The notes under the pieces are model-generated. The model was not told where the DNA came from and made no database searches. It was given only the letters and a program-made list of their open reading frames with translations. Positions 47,946 to 56,573 of a stretch of DNA of 64,000 nt are shown piece after piece; the stretch's first letter is position 1, and each line of letters starts with the position of its first letter. Source of the DNA: JAXDMK01 sp963790325 (lineage in GTDB: Bacteria; Actinomycetota; Acidimicrobiia; Acidimicrobiales; AC-14); contig CAWBNY010000003.1 in the NCBI GenBank assembly GCA_963790325.1, positions 496,001 through 560,000 of the forward strand. Direction: 5' to 3'. The position numbers were made by a program, and so were the translations under genes.

Positions 47946-48917
47946 GTGAATGTGGCTGTCCGCCGGACCTCACTGGCCCGTCGTCGCCCCGATGACGCCA
48001 CCACGCACCTGTTGGCGGTGATCGTTACGATCGGATTCGCGTTCGCCCTGCCCGGCCTGCTGGGCGCCGCCGGCGGTGCAGCCAGGTCGCTGGGCGGAGA
48101 CGGTCGGTCAAATCAGCCGACCATCGCCGACGCCGGCGTCGCCAGCTCCCCCGCCGGTGCGATCCCCCGTTCAAGCTCGGCTGAGCTGTGGGCCGCCTTG
48201 GGCGGCGATCCTGCGGCAGGAACCGCTCCGCCGCTTCTCGTCACCGGTAACGGCGATCCCACGGGGCTCGGCGCTCCTGCTCCGGAGCCGGTCTTGCGCT
48301 CAAGTGCTCCGCCGGACACATACGACGCCGTCATCGACCTGGAGACTGCCAGGGTGCCCGACCATATGAGCGCCGACGACGCGCTGCCGCCGCAGCCGGC
48401 GCCCTCTCCGACCCCTACGGCCGCAGCGGCGACCCAAGTGCGATCGGGTTCGGTCGCCGTGGGACCAAACCTGCTCGACGCCGACAGCGCTGGTTTCGAA
48501 GGCTCGATCGGCCGTTGGAAGCAGTGGTTCTCCGACACCCTCGCCCTTGGTGCGGGCGAGGGCTACACGGGCAGCCGCAGCCTGCGGGTGCGGATCACCC
48601 GACCCCACGGTTGGGGGGTCGAACTTGAGATCTGGCCCGGTTTCGCCGCCACCCCCGGGCGCTACATCATCGGCTTCGCGGCCAGGGCCGAATCCGCCGG
48701 GGTGTCGGAGGCCAAGATGACGGTCCACTGGCATCGCGGCGGCATCGATATCGGAAGCACCGAGCTCGACCTGGCGCTGTCTGAGACCTGGCGGCAGGCG
48801 AGCACGCACTCGACCGCTCCCAGCGGCACGACCCATGTGCGCGTCGACTTCCGCAACCGGTCCGGCGGGCCCGGCGACAGCCTGCTCCTCGACGACATCG
48901 TCGTCGCCCCGGCCTGA
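47946..48917 (+). CDS. Membrane-anchored or secreted protein with one carbohydrate-binding-like module
   Basis: 323 residues. A basic n-region and hydrophobic segment (THLLAVIVTIGFAFALPGLL) are followed by about 130 disordered Ala/Pro/Ser-rich residues. The C-terminal 150 residues form the jelly-roll module of this locus (GFEGSIGRWKQWFSDTLALG, SLRVRITRPHGWGVELEIWP, DSLLLDDIVVAPA). GTG at 47946 follows GGAGG closely; GTG at 47952 is possible. The 274 bases before it hold the leftward promoter and nothing else clear. The beta-helix lipoprotein follows directly in the same frame. It probably binds the polysaccharide. Confidence 0.75.
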   Translation: MNVAVRRTSLARRRPDDATTHLLAVIVTIGFAFALPGLLGAAGGAARSLGGDGRSNQPTIADAGVASSPAGAIPRSSSAELWAALGGDPAAGTAPPLLVTGNGDPTGLGAPAPEPVLRSSAPPDTYDAVIDLETARVPDHMSADDALPPQPAPSPTPTAAAATQVRSGSVAVGPNLLDADSAGFEGSIGRWKQWFSDTLALGAGEGYTGSRSLRVRITRPHGWGVELEIWPGFAATPGRYIIGFAARAESAGVSEAKMTVHWHRGGIDIGSTELDLALSETWRQASTHSTAPSGTTHVRVDFRNRSGGPGDSLLLDDIVVAPA

Positions 48918-48932
48918 GTCGAAGGGGTCCTC

Positions 48933-50585
48933 CTGAGCCTTCCGAGCCGTGCGCCCCGGCCCAGACCCTCCGGCCCGGCGCGCCCGCCCGGGGTCGGGCG
49001 GGGGGCCGCGGTCCTCGCCACAGTGCTCCTGGCTGTGCTCGCCGCCTGCTCGTCCCCCGATCCGGCTGTGGTCGGAAGGGCTCCGGTGGTGTCCCAGACG
49101 ACGGCACCCCCGACCACGGAGGAGAGGATCGTGCCCCCAACGACGGCCACCACTGTCCAGTTGCCGTCGACACCCTCCACGATCACACCCCTGCTCGTGC
49201 CGGCCGCCGTCTGCGGCGACCCTGCCCGTTTGTCAGGACCGCCCGAACCCCCGGCGGGCGCCGTCGTCGTGCGGGTGGGCCAGGACCTGCACGAGATCAC
49301 CGAAGCCCATCCTCCAGGGACGGCGTTTTGGCTGGCACCGGGAGTCCACGTGCTGGGTGACGACGTCTTCTCCCAGGTCCAGCCCAAAGCGGGCAACACG
49401 TACCTGGGGGCGCCGTCGGCGACGCTCGACGGGCGGGGTCGCAACCGCTACGCCTTCACCGGGCAGGCGCCGGGCGTCGTGATCCGGCACCTCACCGTCT
49501 CCGGCTTCGTCGCTCCGCCGAACGAGGGCGTTGTCAACCACGACGCCGCCCGGGGGTGGACGGTGGAGTCCTCCACCATCCGGGCCAACAGCGGTGCGGG
49601 GGTGTTCGTGGGATCCGACAACGTGATCCGTTCGAGCTGCCTGGCCGGCAATGGTCAGTACGGCCTCAGCGCCTATCGACCTGACGGGGTCACCAACGTC
49701 GTCATCGACCGCAACGAGATCACCGGGAACAACACGGACGACTGGGAGGCCAGGATCCCCGGGTGCGGGTGCGCCGGGGCCACCAAGTTCTGGGATGTCA
49801 CCGGGGCCACCGTGACGAACAACTGGATCCACGGCAACAGGGGTCCCGGGGTGTGGGCCGACACCAACAACGCTGCCTTTCTCATCGAGGGCAACCTGAT
49901 CGAGGACAACGACGACGAGGGGATCTTCTACGAGATCTCCTACAACGCCCGCATCGCGGGGAACACGCTTCGCCGCAACGGCCTGGTCAAGGGGCGTGTG
50001 TTCGCGGCCAGAGGCGACAGCTTCCCGGTAGCCGCCATCTACCTGTCGGAGGCGGGAGGCGACCCGCGGGTCGCCGGCGGCACGTTCGCCACCCTGGAGG
50101 TGGTCGGCAACGTGCTGGAGGACAACTGGGGTGGGGTGGTGCTCTGGGAGAACGCCGACCGCTTCTGCAACTCGGCGGCCAACACGTCCACCGGCTATTG
50201 CCCCCGAGGGGGTGTGGCCAGCCGGATCTCCTGCGCTGCGGGCACCATCACCCAGGCCCCGTTCCTGTCCGACTGCCGGTGGAAGACGGAGAACGTCCTG
50301 GTCCACGACAACGATTTCCGGATCGACAAGCCTCGACTGGGCTGCGTCGGCCAGCCGTGCGGCCTGCAGGCGGTCATCGCCAACTTCGGGACCTTCCCGG
50401 CATGGTCGCCGTATCAGGCCCGGGTCGTGCAGGACGCGATCACCTTCGGCCAGAACAACCGCTTCGCTAACAACCGCTACCAGGGGGATTGGCACTTCAA
50501 CGCCTACGAGCCCGGCCGCATCCTCGAGATGGCGACCTGGCAGGCCCCTCCCTACAGCCAGGACTCCGGCAGCAGCCTTCGATGA
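48933..50585 (+). CDS. Lipoprotein with a single beta-helix module
   Basis: About 550 residues. The lipobox is LAVLAAC. A Thr/Pro-rich linker precedes one beta-helix module like those of the giant protein: VCGDPARLSGPPEPPAGAVV, YLGAPSATLDGRGRNRYAF, GCGCAGATKFWDVTGA, NWGGVVLWENADRFC and DCRWKTENVLVHDND. The first standard start, GTG at 49023, would leave only eight residues before the Cys. CTG at 48933, seven bases after GAAGGGG, gives a proper signal peptide with a basic n-region and is used here. It is probably surface-exposed and acts on or organises the polysaccharide. Confidence 0.78.
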   Translation: MSLPSRAPRPRPSGPARPPGVGRGAAVLATVLLAVLAACSSPDPAVVGRAPVVSQTTAPPTTEERIVPPTTATTVQLPSTPSTITPLLVPAAVCGDPARLSGPPEPPAGAVVVRVGQDLHEITEAHPPGTAFWLAPGVHVLGDDVFSQVQPKAGNTYLGAPSATLDGRGRNRYAFTGQAPGVVIRHLTVSGFVAPPNEGVVNHDAARGWTVESSTIRANSGAGVFVGSDNVIRSSCLAGNGQYGLSAYRPDGVTNVVIDRNEITGNNTDDWEARIPGCGCAGATKFWDVTGATVTNNWIHGNRGPGVWADTNNAAFLIEGNLIEDNDDEGIFYEISYNARIAGNTLRRNGLVKGRVFAARGDSFPVAAIYLSEAGGDPRVAGGTFATLEVVGNVLEDNWGGVVLWENADRFCNSAANTSTGYCPRGGVASRISCAAGTITQAPFLSDCRWKTENVLVHDNDFRIDKPRLGCVGQPCGLQAVIANFGTFPAWSPYQARVVQDAITFGQNNRFANNRYQGDWHFNAYEPGRILEMATWQAPPYSQDSGSSLR

Positions 50586-50589
50586 TTCT

Positions 50590-50635
50590 GTCCGTTTTTC
50601 CGGACTTGTCGTACTTATCCGACTCCTGATAGCTT
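50590..50635 (+). promoter_or_regulatory. Promoter region of the heptose operon
   Basis: GTCCG-TTTTTC-CGGAC (50590-50605) is a small inverted repeat directly after the preceding stop. CTTATCCGAC (50614-50623), a variant of the locus motif, lies six bases before TAGCTT (50630-50635). The leader to the start at 50755 would be about 115 bases. Confidence 0.45.
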
Positions 50636-50754
50636 GACCGCACCACCCCGAGGGACCCTGCGCTCGTCTTAGGCAGGCGCAGGTTCCTTGCCAGGGACGT
50701 CGCGTATGGGGGAACGATGAGAGGGCACCGGGTCCAGGCATCGGAACAGACGGC

Positions 50755-51744
50755 GTGATACTCGCTCGCGCCCCTCTGCGGCTGCCGCTCGGCGGGGGCG
50801 GCACCGACCTCCCGTCGTACTACCGCCGCCAAGGTGGGTTCATCCTCGCTGCGTCGATCACCAAGTACGTCTACGTCGCCGTCAACCGGCCTTCGGCCGA
50901 CGACCTGATCCGGCTGAAGTACTCCCGCTCGGAGGAGGTCGCCACGGTCGACGAGCTGCTCCACGATCTGGCTCGACCAGCCCTGCGCCACCTCGACGTC
51001 GATCGCAACATCGAGATCAGCTCCATGGCCGACGTGCCTGCCGGCACGGGCCTCGGATCGTCGAGCACCTATCTCGTCACCCTTCTCACGGCCCTGCTCG
51101 CCCTCCAGCGCCAAACGATGACAACCCACGAGCTGGCCGAGCTGTCGTGCCACATCGAGATCGACGTCGCCGGTCACGCAGCGGGCAAGCAGGACCACTA
51201 CACCGCCGCCTACGGCGGGATCTCGGCGCTGGAGATCAAGCCCGACGGCACTGTCGACGTGCAACAGGCGCAGATCTCGATCACCACCCTCGAGGAGCTG
51301 CGCAACGGCTTGGTGCTGTTCTTCACCGGCCTCACCCGCACCGCCGATGTCATCCTCAAGGACCAGGTGGCCCGCACGGAGAAGGAGGATGGGGCCGTCC
51401 TCGACAGCCTGGACGAGGTGAAGGAGCTCGGGTACCGCATACGGGCCGCCCTCGAAACAGACGACCTGGACGCCTTCGGCGAGCTGCTCGACGTTCACTG
51501 GCAGCGGAAGAAGCAACGGTCGAGCGCCATCTCGAATCCCCGGATCGACGAGTGGTACGAGATCGGCAAGCGCAACGGCGCTCTGGGAGGCAAGCTCGTG
51601 GGAGCCGGAGGGGGCGGCTTCCTGCTCTTCTACTGCCCGGCCCAGCATCGCCACCAGCTCCGCCACGCGATGGCTCGAACCGGTCTGAAGGAGATGCCCT
51701 TCGACTTCGACCACTACGGCGCCAAGGTCCTGGTGAGCCTGTGA
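50755..51744 (+). CDS. hddA: D-glycero-D-manno-heptose-7-phosphate 1-kinase (HddA-like)
   Basis: 329 residues of the GHMP kinase family. RAPLRLPLGGGGTDLPSYYR is the N-terminal sugar-binding motif typical of HddA. DVPAGTGLGSSSTYLVTLL is the ATP loop, and KLVGAGGGGFLLFYC the third motif. It adds phosphate to O-1 of heptose 7-phosphate, giving the alpha-1,7-bisphosphate. It is first in an operon with gmhA, gmhB and hddC. GTG at 50755 gives MILARAPLRLPLGGGG. Confidence 0.9.
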   Translation: MILARAPLRLPLGGGGTDLPSYYRRQGGFILAASITKYVYVAVNRPSADDLIRLKYSRSEEVATVDELLHDLARPALRHLDVDRNIEISSMADVPAGTGLGSSSTYLVTLLTALLALQRQTMTTHELAELSCHIEIDVAGHAAGKQDHYTAAYGGISALEIKPDGTVDVQQAQISITTLEELRNGLVLFFTGLTRTADVILKDQVARTEKEDGAVLDSLDEVKELGYRIRAALETDDLDAFGELLDVHWQRKKQRSSAISNPRIDEWYEIGKRNGALGGKLVGAGGGGFLLFYCPAQHRHQLRHAMARTGLKEMPFDFDHYGAKVLVSL

Positions 51745-52397
51745 ACGCGCCCGCTCGGAGCGTCGGCGACGGGCTCGACGCGAGGGCGGTCGGAGAGGAG
51801 TTCGCCGCCGGTTTCGTGGCCGAGTCGATCGAGCTCCTGCGCAGGCTCGATCTGCGGCAGGTGGTCGCGGTCCGAAAGGAGCTGATCGACGTCCGTGGCC
51901 GTGGGGGGCGGCTCTTCGTGATCGGCTCGGGCGGCGGCGCCGGCCACGCGTCCCACGCGGTCAACGACTTCCGGAAGATCACGGGCATAGAGGCCTACTC
52001 CCCCAGCGACAACGTGTCGGAGCTGACGGCGCGGATCAACGACGAGGGCTGGGAGACGGCCTATTCGGCCTGGCTGAAGGGCAGCCGGATCAACTGGCGC
52101 GATCTGGTCCTCGTGTTCTCGGTGGGCGGCGGCGACGTGGCGCGCAACGTCAGCCCGAACCTCGTCAGCTGCCTCATCCTGGCGAAGGACGTAGGTGCTC
52201 GCATCGCGGGGCTCGTCGGGCGAGACGGTGGCGCCACGGCGGCCCTGGCCGACGCCTGCGTGCTCATCCCGACCGTCAACGACCAGCTCGTCACGCCCCA
52301 CACCGAGGGCATGCAGGCGGTCGTATGGCACCTCCTCGTCTCCGACCCGGAGCTGGCAGTCACAACCACCAAGTGGGAATCCATAGGGGGAGGATGA
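51741..52397 (+). CDS. gmhA: Sedoheptulose-7-phosphate isomerase (GmhA-like SIS protein)
   Basis: 218 residues with one SIS domain: RLFVIGSGGGAGHASHAVND, FRKITGIEAYSPSDNVSELT, LVFSVGGGDVARNVSPNL and NDQLVTPHTEGMQAVVWHL. It converts sedoheptulose 7-phosphate to D-glycero-D-manno-heptose 7-phosphate. It differs from the shortest GmhA proteins by about 20 extra N-terminal residues. GTG at 51741 overlaps the hddA stop (GTGA). Confidence 0.85.
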   Translation: MNAPARSVGDGLDARAVGEEFAAGFVAESIELLRRLDLRQVVAVRKELIDVRGRGGRLFVIGSGGGAGHASHAVNDFRKITGIEAYSPSDNVSELTARINDEGWETAYSAWLKGSRINWRDLVLVFSVGGGDVARNVSPNLVSCLILAKDVGARIAGLVGRDGGATAALADACVLIPTVNDQLVTPHTEGMQAVVWHLLVSDPELAVTTTKWESIGGG

Positions 52398-52945
52398 GGG
52401 CCGCCGTCTTCCTCGACCGCGACGGCACCCTGAACCGGAGCCATCCCATGCCGGACGGCACCACGACCCGCCCGCCCGGGAGCCTGGGCGAGCTGCGGCT
52501 GGTCGAGGGGGCCGGCGACGCCTGCGCCCGGCTGCGGGCCGCCGGCTTCGCCCTACTGGTCGTGACCAACCAGCCCGATGTCGCCCGGGGAGCCCAGTCC
52601 CGGCGAACGGCCGAGGAGATCAGCGGCACCGTGGTCGCGGTTCTGCGCCTCGACGGTGTGGCCTCCTGCTACCACGACGACCCCGACCGATGTCACTGCC
52701 GCAAGCCCGCCCCCGGCCTCATCCTCGAGCTGGCCCGCCGACACCAGGTCGATGTCGCCCGGAGCTGGATGGTGGGCGATCGCGCCTCCGACATCGCCGC
52801 CGGTCGGGCCGCCGGGTGCCGCACCGTGCTGGTGTCGGCCGACGCCGCCGAACACGGCCAGGACCACCGGGCTCCGTCGCTGTCGGCGGCGGTCGACTTC
52901 ATCCTGGCCCAGCCCGCCGCATACCCATCGAACCCCGGGAGCTGA
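52394..52945 (+). CDS. gmhB: Heptose bisphosphate phosphatase (GmhB-like HAD protein)
   Basis: 183 residues. AAVFLDRDGTLNRSHPMPDG contains the HAD nucleophile and acid Asp. LLVVTNQPDVARG is motif II, the Cys/His zinc loop is YHDDPDRCHCRKPAPG with one Cys pair, and WMVGDRASDIAAGRAAGC is motif IV. It removes the 7-phosphate from heptose 1,7-bisphosphate. ATG at 52394 follows GGGGGAGG and overlaps the gmhA stop. Confidence 0.88.
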   Translation: MRAAVFLDRDGTLNRSHPMPDGTTTRPPGSLGELRLVEGAGDACARLRAAGFALLVVTNQPDVARGAQSRRTAEEISGTVVAVLRLDGVASCYHDDPDRCHCRKPAPGLILELARRHQVDVARSWMVGDRASDIAAGRAAGCRTVLVSADAAEHGQDHRAPSLSAAVDFILAQPAAYPSNPGS

Positions 52946-52946
52946 C

Positions 52947-53684
52947 ATGCATCCTGACCTTCGTACGCTGGCCATCAAGATCTTCGCCGACGGGGCCGAC
53001 CTGGCAGAGATGTCCCGGCTGGCGAGTGATCCCCTGATCACAGGTTTCACGACCAACCCCACCCTCATGCGAAAGGCGGGGGTGAGGAGCTACCACGCCT
53101 TCGCCCGCCAGGTTCTGGCCGTCGTCCCGGATCTGCCGGTGTCGTTCGAGGTCCTCTCCGACAATGTCGACAAGATGGCTGAGGAGGCACGGATGATCGG
53201 CAGTTGGGGCGAGAACGTCTACGTCAAGGTGCCCATCACCAACACCGCAGGCGAGTCGACGCTGCAGGTCGTCGAACATCTCACCCGGGCCGAAGTGAAG
53301 CTGAACGTGACCGCCATCACCACCCTCGAGCAGGCCCTGGCCGCGGCCCACAGCCTCGCTTCGGGAACGCCGGCCATCGTCTCCGTGTTCGCCGGACGGA
53401 TCGCCGACACCGGCCGCGACCCCGTGCCGCTCATGGCTGCAGTGGCCGACGCCATTGCCGCCACACCGACGGTGGAGCTGCTGTGGGCCAGCCCGAGAGA
53501 GCTGCTGAACGTGTTCCACGCGGCCGAGGCCGGGTGCGACATCATCACCGTCACCGGCGATCTGCTGGCCAAGCGCCACCTGGTGGGCAAGGACCTCGGC
53601 CAGTACTCCCTGGAGACCGTGCGGATGTTCTACGACGATGCCGCCGGTCTCGACCTCGAGCTCGACATGGCTGTGACGGGCTGA
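52947..53684 (+). CDS. Transaldolase (TalC/Fsa-like)
   Basis: 245 residues of the small transaldolase family. IKIFADGADLAEMSRLASDP, GFTTNPTLMRKAGV, ENVYVKVPITNTAG (Schiff-base Lys) and LNVTAITTLEQALAA are conserved. Transaldolase can form sedoheptulose 7-phosphate from fructose 6-phosphate and erythrose 4-phosphate, the substrate of GmhA. Its place immediately after gmhB, one base past the stop, therefore makes sense. A fructose-6-phosphate aldolase activity is the alternative. Confidence 0.85.
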   Translation: MHPDLRTLAIKIFADGADLAEMSRLASDPLITGFTTNPTLMRKAGVRSYHAFARQVLAVVPDLPVSFEVLSDNVDKMAEEARMIGSWGENVYVKVPITNTAGESTLQVVEHLTRAEVKLNVTAITTLEQALAAAHSLASGTPAIVSVFAGRIADTGRDPVPLMAAVADAIAATPTVELLWASPRELLNVFHAAEAGCDIITVTGDLLAKRHLVGKDLGQYSLETVRMFYDDAAGLDLELDMAVTG

Positions 53685-53694
53685 GCACCGTCCG

Positions 53695-54828
53695 GTGCGC
53701 ATAGCCTTCAACACCCTTCACGAGGACCCGCGGGCGCCGTCCAACGCAGTGCGTTTCATCGCCAACATGGTGACCGCCCTGTCGGCGGCCGCTCCCGAGA
53801 ACGAGTACCTGCTGTACGTGGGAGAAGCGGGGGCCGCGATGTACGACGAGGTCACGGCTCCCACCGTGTCGCGCCGGCTCTTCCCTCACTCGAACGAGCG
53901 GCGGCTGTGGCGCATGCTCGACGAGCAGACGTTGCTCCCCACCCGACTCAAGCAGGACCGTGTCGACGCACTCCACTGCGTCGGCGGTGTGGTGCCGTTC
54001 CGGAGCGGGGTCCCGAGCCTGTTAAGCGTCATCACCATGCACCACAAGGTGGTGCCGCAGGAGATCGGTCTCAGCCGCACAGCCTACCGCACGGTGATGT
54101 TCGATCTCGCCGTGCGCAAGGCCAACGTGATCATCGTGAACTCGCAGTCGAACAAGGCCGACATCATGCGGTACCTCCCCGTCGCCGAGGAGAAGATCGC
54201 CCACATCCCCGACGCCCTCGACGAGGCCTTCCTCCAACCCGCCGATCGCGAGCGGTCACAGCGCCTGCTAGCGGAGCTCGGCGTCGCCCGGCCCTACCTG
54301 ATGTTCGCCTCGGCCATGTACCGCTACAAGGGCCTGGAGACCTTGCTCGACGCGTTCGCCGCGCTCCGCCGGTCCGACGGCATCCCCCATCACCTCGTCG
54401 TCGCCGGGCACGGCCCGGCCGCCTACGTCGAGCTGTTGCACCGCCGGGCCGCCGAGCTGGGGGTCGATGGCTGCACCGTGTGGGTCGGGCACCAGGGCGC
54501 GATCTCCCTGAGGTCGCTCTACGCGGAGGCGGACGTGTTCGTATACCCCTCCCTGTACGAGACCTTCGGGCACCCGCCGCTGCAGGCCATGGGCCAGGGA
54601 ACGCCCGTCGTCGCGTCCAACTGCTCGTCCATCCCCGAAGTCGTCGCCGACGCCGCTCTGCTCTTCGAGCCCGGCGACGCCGACGAACTGGCCGGCGCGA
54701 TCCGTCGGCTCCTGGGCGACGGGGAGCTGCGATCCCGGTTGATCGAGAACGGTCACCGCCGGTCACGGGTGTTCACCTGGCCGCGCACGGCGCGCGCCGT
54801 GCTCGATGCCTACGCACGTGTCGCGTAG
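53695..54828 (+). CDS. GT4-family glycosyltransferase
   Basis: 377 residues with two Rossmann-like halves. The C-terminal donor site shows YLMFASAMYRYKGLETLLDA, ADVFVYPSLYETFGHPPLQA (the E-x7-E region) and GTPVVASNCSSIPEVVADAA. It would transfer a sugar, perhaps the GDP-heptose made by this operon, to the lipid-linked chain in the cytoplasm. GTG at 53695 gives MRIAFNTLHEDP. It lies ten bases after the transaldolase gene. Confidence 0.9.
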   Translation: MRIAFNTLHEDPRAPSNAVRFIANMVTALSAAAPENEYLLYVGEAGAAMYDEVTAPTVSRRLFPHSNERRLWRMLDEQTLLPTRLKQDRVDALHCVGGVVPFRSGVPSLLSVITMHHKVVPQEIGLSRTAYRTVMFDLAVRKANVIIVNSQSNKADIMRYLPVAEEKIAHIPDALDEAFLQPADRERSQRLLAELGVARPYLMFASAMYRYKGLETLLDAFAALRRSDGIPHHLVVAGHGPAAYVELLHRRAAELGVDGCTVWVGHQGAISLRSLYAEADVFVYPSLYETFGHPPLQAMGQGTPVVASNCSSIPEVVADAALLFEPGDADELAGAIRRLLGDGELRSRLIENGHRRSRVFTWPRTARAVLDAYARVA

Positions 54829-54921
54829 GGGCGGCGTCCCGTCGACTGGGTCGGCACCCGCCCCCCTCCCGACGCGCCCGACCGCCGCGGCCCGCCCGCC
54901 GGCTCGCGAACCGGGCCGGCC

Positions 54922-55710
54922 GTGACCCGCCTGTTCACCCGTCCGGCCGACACCGTCGTCTTCGTCCTGGCCGCGGGGAGGGGCAACCGCCTGGGCCCGA
55001 TCACCCAGCGGACGCCGAAGCCGCTGGTCTCTCTTGGCGGCATGTCGATCCTCGAGCGCAACGTCCGGACGCTGGCGGCGGCGGGGTTCCGGGAGCTGGT
55101 GGTCAACACCCATCACCTGGCCGGGCAGGTTGTGGCCCACCTCGGCGACGGCTCCCGCTTCGGGGTCCGGATCGATTGGTCACACGAGCCGGCCCTGCTC
55201 GGCACCGCCGGCGCCCTCCTGGCCCGCCAGGATCGTCTCCGCGAGCGCCCCTTCGTCGTCGTCTACGGCGACAACCTCCTGCGCTGCGACGTAGCCGCGC
55301 CATTGCACGCCCATGCCCGGTCGGGTGCCGTCCTCACCGTCACCTGGATCGAGCGGTCCGAGTGCCACAACAGCGGGGTGTTGACCATCGGGCCCAGCGG
55401 GCGCCTCGTCGCCTTCGTCGAGAAACCGGCGCCGGAGGTGCCAGTGGGCTCCCCCGCCCGGGTCAACGCGGGGTTGCTCGTCGCCGATCCCCGGGTCCTC
55501 GACTTCGTGCCGTCCACGCGCCCCAGCGACCTGTCAGTCGACGTGATCCCTGCGCTGCTGGATGCCGGCGAACCGGTGGGCACCCTGCCACTCGTGGGCG
55601 ACATCGTCTGGATCGACACGCCGGCCGACCTGGCCCAGGCCCACCTCCGGGTTTCGGCGACGGAGGACGCAGTGACGGCCGGAGCGCCGACGAACTCGAG
55701 CGAGAGGTGA
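54922..55710 (+). CDS. hddC: Heptose-1-phosphate guanylyltransferase (HddC-like)
   Basis: 262 residues. VFVLAAGRGNRLGPITQRTP, KPLVSLGGMSILERNV and FVVVYGDNLLRCDV are nucleotidyltransferase motifs. GDIVWIDTPADLAQAH is the C-terminal signature shared with HddC and RmlA-like enzymes. In this operon it would form GDP-D-glycero-alpha-D-manno-heptose. A different NDP-sugar is possible in principle. The 93 bases before GTG 54922 hold no feature. Its stop overlaps the next gene. Confidence 0.83.
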   Translation: MTRLFTRPADTVVFVLAAGRGNRLGPITQRTPKPLVSLGGMSILERNVRTLAAAGFRELVVNTHHLAGQVVAHLGDGSRFGVRIDWSHEPALLGTAGALLARQDRLRERPFVVVYGDNLLRCDVAAPLHAHARSGAVLTVTWIERSECHNSGVLTIGPSGRLVAFVEKPAPEVPVGSPARVNAGLLVADPRVLDFVPSTRPSDLSVDVIPALLDAGEPVGTLPLVGDIVWIDTPADLAQAHLRVSATEDAVTAGAPTNSSER

Positions 55711-56573
55711 TCGGGGCAGCCATGGACAGAGTCTTCTCATCGCTCAGCTATGCGCGGGACCTCGGGGAGGTCCTCGTGGTCGACCGCATCCGGTCGTCGC
55801 CGGCTCAGAGCCGTATCGCAGGAGAGGCTGCCACCGCCGTGCGCCAGGCCCGCTTCCACGCGCATGCCCGGATTCCCGATCGGGCTCTCCATGACGTGCT
55901 AAAGGGCTTCCCCCACCACCCAGTCACCGAGGTGACTATTCCTGGTCCCACCGAGCGCGACGGAGTCGGTGGGGCAACCTATTATCACGCCCTCGCCTCG
56001 ATCGTGCGGGCCTGCCAACCTCGCTCGATTCTCGAGTTCGGCACCTACCTCGGTCTCGGCGCCCTCACGATGGCCCTGAACGCCCCCGACTACTGTCGCA
56101 TCGTCACCGTCGACCTTCCCGACGACGCCGTCGTCGACGAGGGACACTCCCTCAACGAGGCCGATCTCGAGCTCGTTCGCCGCCGCCGCCACCGCACCGG
56201 CGAGGCCTTCGCAGGGACGCGGGTGGCCGACCGGATTACCCAGGTGCGGGCCGACTCCCTCATCTGGCACCCGCCGGCAGAGCTGGGGCGTTTCGACCTG
56301 GTCCTCGTCGACGGGGGCCACAGCACACCGGTGGTGCGGGCCGACACCGATAATGCCCGCCGGCTTCTGACCCCTGGTGGCACGATCCTCTGGGACGACT
56401 ACTTCCACCTCTATCCCGACGTGGTCCGCTTCCTCGACGACCTCGACCGCGTCGATGGCAGTAGCCGCCCGCTCGTGTGCATCCGGGGCACCAACCTGGT
56501 CGTCTCAACCGCCCCGGTCCCGTCGACCACCTCCACCGACGGTCAGCGCAGCACGCCGATGTCGTCCAGGTAG
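55707..56573 (+). CDS. Class I SAM-dependent methyltransferase
   Basis: 288 residues. SILEFGTYLGLGALTMALNA is the SAM-binding motif I, CRIVTVDLPDD the acidic strand-2 motif and GRFDLVLVDGGHSTPVVRAD motif IV. GGTILWDDYFHLYPDVVRFL follows, typical of the Methyltransf_24 family acting on sugars or small molecules. It may methylate a polysaccharide residue. GTG at 55707 overlaps the hddC stop (GTGA); ATG at 55722 is an alternative. The 3' end overlaps the convergent broken gene by 31 bases. Confidence 0.83.
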   Translation: MIGAAMDRVFSSLSYARDLGEVLVVDRIRSSPAQSRIAGEAATAVRQARFHAHARIPDRALHDVLKGFPHHPVTEVTIPGPTERDGVGGATYYHALASIVRACQPRSILEFGTYLGLGALTMALNAPDYCRIVTVDLPDDAVVDEGHSLNEADLELVRRRRHRTGEAFAGTRVADRITQVRADSLIWHPPAELGRFDLVLVDGGHSTPVVRADTDNARRLLTPGGTILWDDYFHLYPDVVRFLDDLDRVDGSSRPLVCIRGTNLVVSTAPVPSTTSTDGQRSTPMSSR

